Origin: Massospora cicadina | Taxonomy: Eukaryota; Entomophthoromycota; Entomophthoromycetes; Entomophthorales; Entomophthoraceae | Reading direction: 5' to 3' | NCBI GenBank assembly: GCA_022478985.1 | Contig: JAKSZP010014873.1 | Span: forward strand, 16,435 to 80,434 | DNA: 64,000 nucleotides | In this document: positions 32,141 to 42,086 of the stretch, in pieces | Layout: every line of letters begins with the position of its first letter | How positions within the stretch are numbered: the stretch's first letter is position 1 | Made by a program: the position numbers and the translations under genes | Notes under the pieces: generated by a model | Database searches by the model: none | The model's input: the letters and a program-made list of their open reading frames with translations, nothing else | Told to the model about the DNA's origin: nothing

Positions 32141-32794
32141 TAAATAATACTAAAAGGTTTAAATTTATAGTTTTATTAGGCGCCACACGGGGGTAAAAGA
32201 GAGTGTATATATATAATAAATTGATAATAGTATCTAAAGCATTGAGGCTTGACGTTTGGATAGCCTGGGAAATTCCAAATTAGGTAAAATGTAATTTTAG
32301 CCTATCAAAGTTTGGAAAACTCACTTCATTTAGGCTGAACAATGGATGGGGAATTATGTTTAGCTAAGATGTACTTATGAGGTAATGATTTGATAAATAT
32401 TAGTCAATCCCCATTTGATAAAATTATTTCACCTTGGGGGATCACCACCACGCCTATAAAAGGGGTGGTCCCTGCATAGGTGCTTGAATGGACTTGGTCA
32501 TGGCTGGGGGTGTATCATCTGATGGAAGCCCCATGGTCCGCTTTGTGTAAGAGTAATTCAACTGCTGTATATTAGTTTAGTTGCCCATAAAGTATTCGAA
32601 ATTGTGTTACCCCAAAATGAAGGGTTCCACCAAGAATTGGCCAGGATCTTTTGGCAAATAAAATCATCATTTATAGTTAAATCGATCTTGTTATCATTAG
32701 GGACTTGTAAATGTCCGATATTTCCCCTTTTCAGCCGATTTTGCCCCAAAACATTCTTATCTTGAAGCCTGGATGGCAAATGTCTGACAGAGGT

Positions 32795-33260
32795 GAAATA
32801 AACTCATTGTCCAAAAGTAAAATTTTTGTAATAATCCATGCGGGTAAAAACATATTGAATAAGGAAAAGAGCCGTGGCTTTTGCAGTAGCACGGGGGGCT
32901 GAAATCACTTTGATCCATTTGGTCAGGTGGTCCACGGCTAGGAGGATATAACTATGGGCATTTATTCCAGTGGGGAGAGGGCCTATCACATTGATGCTAA
33001 TGACGCTGAAGGGTCCCATTGGGCAATGACCATTGTTGAAATTAAGAATTAGCTCAGTCCTGGGATCAGCAAGTCATACATGCCTCCAAGACCACTTGGA
33101 TGGTTTTTACCATTTAGTCCCAGTAACATCATAATTTCAGCCATTTATGAGTCTTCTTAACTTCCCCATGTCCCACAGTAGTATGGCTCTCTAGGATAAC
33201 GTTGGTTCAGTAAGAAGGGCGGACATAAGGCAGATAATACCTATTGATGCCCTTGTAAAG
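32795..33260 (-). pseudogene. Gypsy integrase N-terminus and core (G2)
   Basis: In coding order: SHTTVGHGEVKKTHKWLK (zinc-binding region, about 33185-33130), then INVIGPLPTGINAHSYILLAVDHLTKWIKV (catalytic core start, 32990-32910). LLDNEF continues across the solo LTR into 30060. This join, at exact codon level, is the main evidence that the fragments are one gene. Stops and frame shifts are present. Confidence 0.72.
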
Positions 33261-34206
33261 CCCATTCTTAATTTGAGTGTCTCAGGTCATCCTTCAGAGC
33301 TCATCTTGGACCTCCAGGAGTTTCCAACTCCCATTGCTCAGGTCATCCAATCAGATCATACAGTCAGTCCTACTTGGGGTCAAAGTTTCTAGCACCAGCA
33401 TCCTGGATAGGCCGTTAGCATTTTAGTGAATTGTGCCCATGTGATGAACAATGGTGTAATTATAGCTCTGCAGTCATTAGGCCATCTGGCTAAGTGGTTA
33501 TCTGGGTCCTTCATCTGTTGGAGCCACTGGAGCGAGGAATGATTGGTGACATTAATAAAGTGTGTACCATGGAGATAAGGCTGAAAATGTTTGATGGCTA
33601 GAAATAAAGACAGACACTAACTCTCAGTAATGCTGTATTCTGTTTGGCCTTACTCAGTGTCTTAATAATATAGTCCACCGGATAATCGACCTGATTTTCA
33701 TCATGCTGGGCTAGGATAGCCCTGATGGCGACATTGGTTACGTCCATAAACACCAAGAAGGGTTGGTAAAAATGTGAGTGGACTATAATGGGTTTAGTAC
33801 ATAGAGAAGTTCTAATGGCATTAAAAGCTTGTTCTTGTTCAGGCTGCCATTCAAATGGCACATTCTTCTGCAGGAGGTAGAATATTGGCTCAGCTAGGTC
33901 AGCAAACTGAGGGTTAAACTGATGATAGTAGCCCACCGTGCCGAGGAACACCTGTATATTCCTTAAGCTCTAGGGCGTGACATCTTTTCTATGGTGTCAA
34001 CTTTGTCCAGTATAGGCTGGATGCCATCCTTTGAAACTTTGAATCACAGAAACTCCATTTCTGCCTGGAGGAAAAAGCACTTGGAAAATTTAAGCTTTAT
34101 AGAAGCCTTCCAGATCTAAATAAAAACTTCTCTGAGATGCTCAACGTGTTCATTAATGGTTTGTGAGAAAACATGAAATTCATCTAGGTAGATGAGGATG
34201 CATAAC
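33261..34206 (-). pseudogene. Gypsy RT C-terminal part and RNase H (G2)
   Basis: The stretch 33598-33951 reads the RT connection (FLGTVGYYHQFNPQFADL, VPFEWQPEQEQAF) and the RNase H start FLVFMDVTNVAIRAILAQ, where DVT replaces the usual DAS. The RT catalytic block near 34195-34165 reads ILIYLDEFHVFSQ, so YLDD has become YLDE. The SINE and LINE-D insertions lie immediately upstream (coding sense) of this block. The segment 33261-33597 holds degraded RNase H sequence. Confidence 0.7.
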
Positions 34207-34343
34207 AAGGGTGGTTATCTGAGCAGGTAAAACTGCTTCCACCCCTAGTGCAGGTTTTGAGTTCAAAACCTGTACTGTCTAGAAAACATTCTCAGTGTGG
34301 TATATTTGTCCCAAGGTCAACCCACCTCGAATAATTTTTTATC
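34207..34343 (+). mobile_element. tRNA-derived SINE with LINE-type tail
   Basis: This 137-bp insert lies between copies of the 18-bp TSD tagatgaggatgcataac (34189-34206) and its variant at 34344-34361 (one mismatch). The head has a box A-like TATCTGAGCAGGTA (34216-34229) and a box B-like GAGTTCAAAAC (34260-34270), spaced as in tRNA genes. The end reads TCCCAAGGTCAACCCACCTC then GAATAATTTTTT, a variant of the LINE-A/D tail. There is no coding capacity. Pol III transcription is inferred from the boxes. Confidence 0.68.
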
Positions 34344-34436
34344 TAGATGAGGAAGCATAACTTTCCTTTCTCGTTGCAATCACTAATTGCAACTGATCTG
34401 ATTAAAGACTAGTAAGTTTGATAATCAACACAAGAA

Positions 34437-35705
34437 GATGAGTGTGCACCCAATGTTGGGTAAAGGTTGGGCGAGCACAGTAAAGGGCACTGGGTTGGTC
34501 TTAGCACCATCCAAAGTTCAAAAACGCCTGGCGACACTGGTGGCCTAGATAAAAATAAGAAAACAACGGTGAGTATTTTGCTGGAGATTTTAGCCTGGCA
34601 AGCAAAATCAACCAATACATCAAAACTCTGCATTCCCACCCCTTTCATCTGTTTAACATGGGATTCGAGTTTTTCTGGATAATAATTTAACGGCACTTTA
34701 GAAAAAGTTCTGTGGTGATGTGTGCAAACAATTCCTGGCCGCTGTATATATTGTACCGCATTCTATTACCCATGGCTGGTTGGATCTTGGTCTTATGACC
34801 GTGCAAGCAGCAGACGCTGCTGCACAGGTGCATGCGGTGGTCAATCTCCCAGATGGTCAATGGGTGGTTGAAACAAAGCACACACGTTAAACAAATCTAA
34901 CAAAAATATTTGTCACTTTTTACTTCCTCCCCACAATGGTGAAACGTGAAGTACTAAAGCACCACCTCTCAGTTAGGCTTAAAAGCTATGAAAAACTTCA
35001 CTTTTTTGAAATGCAGTGCTTCACGCTTATGCCAGAGCTTAGCACGGGAAAATCAATTGCATTGATTACCCCAAACGCGGTCATCATGGAAGACTTAACT
35101 TAAAGTTCTCACACTGCAGTTGTCAATATTGATGGGCAGGAATCCCACCTGTTACAAGTTACAGTGGATAACGCACCCCCTATCTGCACCTTTTGTTGTA
35201 CTGTTGGCTATAAGGCACTCACCTGCCCTTCCAGAGAGGGCATCACTCATAATGAAATACTCCCCAACGCAATGGGAAGCGCCAACTTTCATTATGAACC
35301 TGTTATTGACACCAATGCCGCCTTCCCATGGGGTGTGCAGGAGTTCTACATTCAGGTAAAACCTGTGTCCCCACAAGAGCACAAAAAGGTCAAACAGGTC
35401 GATAGAGCAGTGGCCAAGGCAGTGGCTTCAGCATTATCCATGATCCCACATGCCCAGACCCAAGATGAAATGAGTCATTTGCAGCTGTAGTGTCTCATGA
35501 ATCCACTCACCAATCAGATTGGGCCCACCAACCTGCAGACCAGGTGTTTGAGTCAGATTCACCTGCGTCAAGTTACTACGCACCAATTGAAACTGATTCC
35601 CCTAAACCCTCCCTGAATTTTAGTCAATCTCCAATGGTGCACCACAGGAGCATTTCAAAAAGGAAAGTTGACCTAAATCAAAAAAACACCAAAACTAAAA
35701 CTTAA
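34437..35705 (+). pseudogene. LINE-D ORF1 protein, broken
   Basis: The start region resembles LINE-A ORF1. The RRM-like part reads FYFLPTMVKREVLKHHL near 34920 and MPELSTGKSIALITPN near 35032. The knuckle at about 35183-35227 reads CTFCCTVGYKALTC, with Tyr in place of the His ligand. The K/A-rich tail continues in two frames to about 35705, with stops at 35100 and 35488. It is non-functional. Confidence 0.7.
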
Positions 35706-35833
35706 ACCAAAGTGAAGGATACACTTAAGGACACTTACTTGGTAGCACAAAACACATATGGTTCCAAAGAGAAGCATGCTGAAAAAGATGTGGAGGAATG
35801 GCAAGGGGCTCTTCCCATTGCACCTAAGGTGCG

Positions 35834-38800
35834 ATGGAGGTCTATCTCACAATAGGGACGTTGGACATCACTGGACTCAAAGTCCTCGCCGTCCCAGGCT
35901 AGAAAACTGAGTTTTTAAAAAAAACATTAACTGTGGACATCCTGGAAATTCATAAATCCCACTGTCCACATGGTGCCAAGGACACATGGGCAACCATGCT
36001 CCTCCCCTCCCTTTATTTTTTGTCTCTTCACTGTGGGGTGTTTATACATGTGATCCATAGCTTTAGACTTATTTAATTAAAAATTTGTATCTTGATGGTC
36101 ATGTGCTGTATGTGTCCTTTTCATGGGATAATGAAGTGCACGTTATAGTTAATGTTTATGCCCTGACCTGTGCACGGGCTCACCAGGATTTCCTCTCAGC
36201 TGTAACATCCCTCCCACTTCCACCTAATCCATTTGTGGTGGGCTACCTGAACTGCTGGTCCAACCCAGCCAATGACCGCTGGCCTTCAACGCCTACCCCC
36301 TGCAGGGGCACGTCAAAATCTGCGTTCTAAAAGCCACCTTGGGGCTTGTTATACCCTCCCCAAGCATTCACCGTTGCTACCAAACATGTCCTGTCCTCAT
36401 GTGCACAACGGTCAGCTGAGATCTATTCCCAGATTTACCTTATTCTTGCCTCGTTGAACTTTTTTCCCCCAGATTGCACACTTTACAATAACGAAAATTA
36501 TTTTCTCTGACCGCAGATGGTATCAATATCCTTCACTATCTCAAGCCCTGCAGCACAGGCGCCAAAATGGTGCAAACTTTGACAACTGAGATCATGTTAC
36601 CCATGTTTTCAGCATGGGTGGGCACCAAAAATTTGGCACCAGAGTTTGCCACACTGTTCTGTGCTGATCCACTTTCTACCTGGTCAGCCTTCAAAGCAAA
36701 CACCATCCTTCAGGCATGCCACATCTCATCACATCACTCTTAGCCTGCCTTGGTGGTCATTAAGCGCATGCTAGCGGAAGTGGACCAATGGGGTCTAATG
36801 TCCCTGCTGCAGGGTACATCCCATCTTGGGGTTGTAAGTAGGCAAAAGTGTCTTCTCATCTTAACGCACTGGTAAGACAACACAAACATCGCATTTATGT
36901 TCAGTTCAAGCTGAAAAATATTATAGTGGGCAACATGTGCTCTGTTTTTTTTTCTTACAAAATCTTTGCATCGCAACAGAGCTTGGACTGCACACAGGTG
37001 AGGCGGCTGGACAACTCCATCACAGACACTCCAGCAAATGTGTCAGTCAAAGTAAAAAACTTTTACTCTAAGTTGTATAAGTCTGAACCAGTTGAACCAG
37101 CCAAAGTTGATGAGTTTCTTGATGGCGCACATATCTGCACCATTTCCCAATACCTGGAGTTAAAGAATTTCGTTAATTGTGATAAACTCTGGTATGCCGT
37201 TTGTGGTGCACTTCACAGGAAGTGCACAGGTCCAGATGGGATTCCATATGAGATCTACAAAAAATATTTTAGGTATTTCTCCTCACTAACGCTTGCCTCA
37301 ATTAACAAATGTCTTTTATAAACGCGCCTCCTTCCTAGGGACAACAGCCTGTATGTTAGCGCTATAATAAGAAAAGGGATAGTTTGGACTTGGCGAACTG
37401 GTGCCCCATATCACTTAATAATACAGATATAAGTTATTCACTAAAATTATGGCCAACCGCCTTGAAGAAGTTGCTTCTGAAATAATCTCCTCTGAGAAAG
37501 TTGGTTTTATCCCCATGCGGTTAATATGGGACAACATACACACTATAGCCAATGTCTTCCAATCCACGGATACTGGGGCACAAATGTTCTTAACCATCAA
37601 AAAACTTATGATAGGGTCAACTGAGATTACCTCAAACCCTGCCTCTACAGATTTGACCTTCCCCACCGGTTCATAAATTGGGTGAAGTTGCTCACGTAGT
37701 TTGTCATTATGGCTGTGCATGGCCCTGGTTTCCTCACTGAAGTGGTTCACCCTCAAAAGGGTCTCCGTCAAGGGGACCCTTTAAGTCCAACCTTATACAG
37801 CTTCAGCCTTGACCCACTTTTATGCAGTGTGAATGCCCACCTTGCTGGTATTTATGTGCAAGGCCAAGAACCTGTTAGTATGTTGGAATGTACTGACAAT
37901 TGTGTTGTTGGGGCGTCTGACAACCATGATGTACAAGCGCTGGAGGAAACTATCCAGGTTACTCCAGGGTCTGTAACGCTGCCCTTAATGCCTCCAAAAT
38001 CGAATAATTCTCCTCATCTGGTACCAAGACCGCTAGTCACCAGCGCCTCATAGTCAGACTGCTTCAGCAGCTAGCTCTCTGGTTCTCTTGCCCCAGCCAC
38101 CCCATACTGCACCACTTGTACTCCCTTTTGTGCTAAGACCAACTGCTGGTCTGGTGCGCCATTTGGGAGTGTAGCTGGAGGCAGGAGGGTTCACCTCGTT
38201 GGTAATGGAGCACCACATTTTTGACAATGTCATAAAGCACATCGCCTCCCTCAGAGCCTAACAGACTACCCTCACAGAACGGGTTGTGCTTGCCAACTCT
38301 ATGCTCCTGTCAAAGGTCTGGTTTGTGGCTCACGACATCACCTTTTCCCCCTCTTTCTTCACCTCTTTATATGCCCTCCTGCAAGGGTGGCTTTGGTTAG
38401 GCCACCCTCCCCCAGTGCAGCTGGATGTCATGTTTGGTCCTCACCATAGTGGTGGTATGATTATGCTCAACTTTGAGGACCATGCCGCCAAAATACATGG
38501 CACCTGGATTTTAGCATCCACTAACCCCACATTCTCAGACTAACACTGGTCACACTCGGCCCACTCCAATTTTGCCCGCGCCTTTTACCTCCACAATCCC
38601 ACCCACCCCCATTCTCTACTTAACTATCTGGCCTCTTATCCCACTGCTGCGGGCCCTCATGGGATACTTCCCCACTTCAAACAAATTCTTCTCTCTATGC
38701 GGAGCGCTGAGTGGAGAATCAGCATCAGAGGACACACCGTCCAGAGGGGTCACTCTACTCTCCGTTTCAAACAAGAAGTCCGTGGGAAAGTCACTTTAAA

Positions 38801-39310
38801 CAACCTGGTACCCCAATGTGCACACCTCATTGCCCGTTTGGACTACCTTGACAAGCTGGACATCCCATAGTCTCTGGAGACTCAAAAGGAGATTTGGTGG
38901 TACACACACCATCCTCTGTTACAACCCCAGTTTATTGCCCATGTATGGAGATTCCTGAGAAAGGTGTACCAGAATGCTGAGCGGTCCAATGAATCTCAAT
39001 CTTCATGCATTTTGTGCAGTCAATATGGTTTCTTAGTTCATCTCTTGGAAGATTGCCTGCTGTTACAGGCGATCTGGAGGGATGTTATGTGCCTCTTTTG
39101 CCAGCAGCGGTTACAGAATTTTAGCATGTCTAAGAACATCTTTGCCTTTTCCACGACCTCCCCTATCCACCCTTCTCTTCATGCCTTTATTGTTGCAATA
39201 GCGCTAGTGATGATCCACACTACTGTCCTTGACACACTGTCTGACACTACCCCAACCCTTCATGAAGCTGTGCGTTGCTTCCATTCTTACCTCACAGATC
39301 ACTTTTAAGC
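35834..39310 (+). pseudogene. LINE-D ORF2: endonuclease and RT, broken
   Basis: The ATG at 35834 lies nine bases after the TAA within the palindrome 35820-35832. The endonuclease has HKSH where LINE-A has QESH and GYLNCW for GDMNCW, so catalytic residues are altered. RT: GPDGIPYEIYKKYF (near 37225), KVGFIPMRLIWDN, GLRQGDPLSPTLYSF, then ECTDNCVVGASDN near 37888 where LINE-A has AFADDCVVG. The catalytic Asp pair is therefore lost. The C-terminal knuckle CILCSQYGFLVHLLEDC (near 39007) remains. Many stops and frameshifts. Confidence 0.78.
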
Positions 39311-39600
39311 TTAATTTTTTGCCGCCTGCCACCCCGCTACCGCCTGTTGGTGTCATCCTGGTTCCCTCATCTGGTTCCTCTCATTGGACCCTTTCCTTCA
39401 TTCATTCTCAGTTCTGGCCCAGGCCTCCCCTGACACTCCCCCTCTTCCTTCCACTGGCAGTCCTGATGGCAACAGGAGGTAGCTTCGGCTCCTCTGGGGT
39501 GCCCCTAAGTTTTCTTGGTGTTTTGTTGTTGGTGTTTATTGGAAGTGGCCATCCCATGGTTAGCCTTCCCCAAAATAAAATTTAGATGAGGATGCATGAC

Positions 39601-39938
39601 AGATTAAGTCTCTGAGAATCCCGTCCATGGCGCGTTGGAAAGTAGCTGGGGCGTTACAGAGGCCCTGGGGCATTCTTGTTGGTTTGTATAGTCCCTCATT
39701 AGATATGAGAGAACACTTGGCTCAATCTTCAGGGGTGAGCTCAACTTGCCAATATCTGCTGGCAAGGTCCATTGCAGAAAAGTACTGTAATCTGTCGATC
39801 AAATGGAGGTAATCATCAATTTGGGGCAGAGTATAACTGTCCTTCTTAGTGATGGAGTTGAGCCACCTGTAGTCCATCGCCACTTGGTGGCTGCCGTCCT
39901 TCTTCCAAGCCAGCAGAAGAGGAGAGGCCCAAGGGCTG
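39601..39938 (-). pseudogene. Gypsy RT palm/fingers (G2)
   Basis: Minus-strand reading gives the RT stretch with FSAMDLAS-like and MPQGLCNAPATFQRAMDGIL (near 39630), and upstream PLGLSSSAGLEEG, a degraded form of SPWASPLLLAWKKDG. It ends at the solo LTR; the coding sense continues at 41052. Confidence 0.7.
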
Positions 39939-41051
39939 TGTTGAGAATTTTATATTCTCAATAATAGGTGACTCCATTAGTGTGCCAAGCCAAACAGTAT
40001 GAAGACTGCTGGCCCGTGATTTTTCACAATCAATGGCAATCTTTCCATAAATCTCGCATGGCAACCCACCAACCCAGCAGACTAAAATCTTCTCTTTCTG
40101 AGGCTTGACCACTCGTTATGGCTCAGAGGTCCTCTTTGGGACTTGTCCAACAATTATTTTTCAGCGGCCTCTATTGACTCCCTCAGGGTTTCTCCCCTTC
40201 AATCTTTCCAATTCATCATTGCTATTACTAGTTGTCCAAGTTCCCACGGGGTTTCCATATAGTTCAAGATTGGGAGTTGGTTGCGCCGACCACTCCAAGT
40301 GTTTTAACCCAGCACCTAACCTCTGGAGATCTTGAGTACCACCTCTACAAGTTAAGCTAACCTCTGTTAACATTATAGCTAAATGAAGGTAGGTAAAGGA
40401 AGGTATTTTATTAGAAATAAAAGCTAGCTTTTAGATAGGGTGGCCAAAATATGTTTACTGTGATCATACTGGTTTATAATTATCACGAGGAATATAATGG
40501 GGAATAGGGGTGTCGAGGTTATGAACTACTTGAGGCTGCATCAGTGGCGGTTGGCTTACAAAAGGCTATATTATATAGCATTTGTCAGCTTATGAGTAAT
40601 TGATTACATTCATTAGATATAGTTTATATATTACATGTGAGGCATAATCTTGATGTGGATCAATTTAGATTAAATGGATTGCTTCGCTCCTGCTCACCTC
40701 CTATTGTGGTCTCAGATTGACAATCAATCAACTTGTTGATTTAAAGCTTTTCTGGTTTCGTCAATTCAGCAATGATTTGGTTCTTGAAAAGGTAATCCAA
40801 TTGGTAAATTCATCATGTTAAGTTTATATGAATAATACAACCCACTCGCCATTAGATTAGCATATCAACTAGTAAAATATAAATATAAACATTAAACTGA
40901 TTAGAATCTATTCTGCTCTTCAGACAACTTCTCAGCCTTGTAAGCATAAATCCTAGGTAAGCAAGATCTAATCATTTACTTAACCCCGAGGTTAATGCTG
41001 AGCTTAATCCTTAGCCAAAGGTTAACTTCAACTAGGCATGAAAAAACAACA
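39939..41051. repeat. Probable solo LTR, 1.1 kb, ends TGTTG/CAACA
   Basis: The segment begins TGTTGAGAATTTTATATTC and ends ACAACA. It sits exactly between two parts of the G2 RT region that should be contiguous. The flanks ggctg (39934-39938) and ggatg (41052-41056) match at four of five positions, as expected for an old 5-bp TSD. It is AT-rich with no coding signal. The short inverted ends and 5-bp duplication favour an LTR over a DNA transposon, but no second copy is in the window. Confidence 0.58.
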
Positions 41052-41860
41052 GGATGCATGAAGGTACTAGGAGTGCAGCGTCAGGTAGCTGTATGAGCTC
41101 CACCGCCACCTGGGCTTCTTCAACCTTGCTCTTTCAGTAAGGTCAGGCCTGGAAGGGGGAGCATCCTCAGTCTCCACATGATGTAGCGCTCCGTTCATTC
41201 TTCCAGATTTGTAGGTTGAGGCAAAAAAGAGGTCTGAATAATCCTCCAACAATTCTTAATCTTTGCTCTGGTCATCAATGAGGTTCTTCCCAATACTGGT
41301 GTTGACCAGGCCCACCAATGGGGGAGTTTCCAAGCCAAATTCCCTTATGCACCCCAAAACTACGGACATCGTCAACAGCCTCTATAGGTAAGATGCAGAC
41401 ATAAGTGGCAGGACTGTTTGAACCTACTATTTTGGGTTTTATTTGTAAGGGTAGCCAGCAACACTAATATAGATCCGGCATAAGCTAATCTAAAATTCCC
41501 TGGAAGGTTAGCACCTCCTTTGGGGACAGGTTTTCTAGGCCTTGGATTTCTAGTAGGTATCTAGAGGAGATGTTAACATGGACTTGAGTGTCAGCAATGA
41601 CTTGGGACTTTGAATGTATTGTAGTCATCTTAGGTAAGTAGATAGACATGCCTTCTTGCCCATCAACAGCAGGGGAACAATTGTACTCAAGAGCCCCTTA
41701 CATGATATTCAAGCTAATTGATTCATCCCTAACTCTCCAGTAAGCAGGCTTGGGCTTTGACCTCCGTCTTAGAGTTATGAGAGGTTTCAAAGACTAGGGG
41801 GACCCAAAGCCCTAGTAGGGATAGAAAGCTGTCATTTTAATGGACTACAGATGAGTAGTC
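41052..41860 (-). pseudogene. Gypsy protease-RT linker and RT N-terminus (G2)
   Basis: At 41110-41060 the minus strand reads AQVAVELIQLPDAALLVPS, matching MELTQLLDAGLIVPSQSPW of G3. The rest is the linker between protease and RT in several frames, with stops. There is no other gene. Confidence 0.55.
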
Positions 41861-42086
41861 TCAAAGGAACTGAGTCCTGAGGAGCAGGTCATAGCTAGGG
41901 TTATCTAGTGCGACAACGTGGGTGTTTACAGTGAGCTTTCTGAACTGTATAGGTAGAGAAAAATAGGCCCCTATAGATTGAGTACATTGCAGGCCAGCCG
42001 TTCCATACTCCATATAGTGGAGTAAGTCTGGAGCAATGTTTTTGCGCTTCATTAACTTGGACAATATGACATTCATGGGGATCCAC
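41861..42086 (-). pseudogene. Gypsy aspartic protease, partial (G2)
   Basis: The reading YGTAGLQCTQSIGAYFSLPI and VVALDNPSYDLLLRTQFL parallels the G3 protease (FGTAGPNNTRALGAYSSLPI, VALDNNSYDMLIGTQF). The active-site DTG end near 42090 is damaged by a frameshift. About 225 bp are still alignable. Confidence 0.7.

Larger units (their letters stand above)
30061..32789 (-). repeat. Solo LTR (G3-like family), split by HAL-2
   Basis: The ends are TGTTGG at 30061 and TCTGACA at 32789, with the exact 5-bp TSD gaggt at 30056-30060 and 32790-32794. Without HAL-2 it is about 750 bp, close to the G3 LTR (767 bp). It shares several blocks with it, for example GGGTTCCAC near 32623 and the gtaatgatttgataaa-type repeat near 32384. 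There is no internal region, so it is a solo LTR left by recombination. Orientation follows G3 by similarity. Confidence 0.78.
34362..39582 (+). mobile_element. LINE-D, full-length decayed relative of LINE-A
   Basis: This 5.2-kb plus-strand element is flanked by tagatgaggaagcataac (34344-34361) and tagatgaggatgcatgac (39583-39600), two mismatches in 18. It has the family 5' end (TTTCCTTTCTCGTTGCAA), the 5' hairpin, ORF1, the TAA palindrome junction and ORF2. The tail is ATCCCATGGTTAGCCTTCCCC then AAAATAAAATT, with no poly(A). It is heavily mutated and older than the A copies. Confidence 0.88.

Noticed and set aside
40161..40373. Possible tRNA or small gene in the AT-rich solo LTR
   Set aside because: The box B-like sequence is weak, no box A is at the right distance, and the open frame has no recognisable motif.
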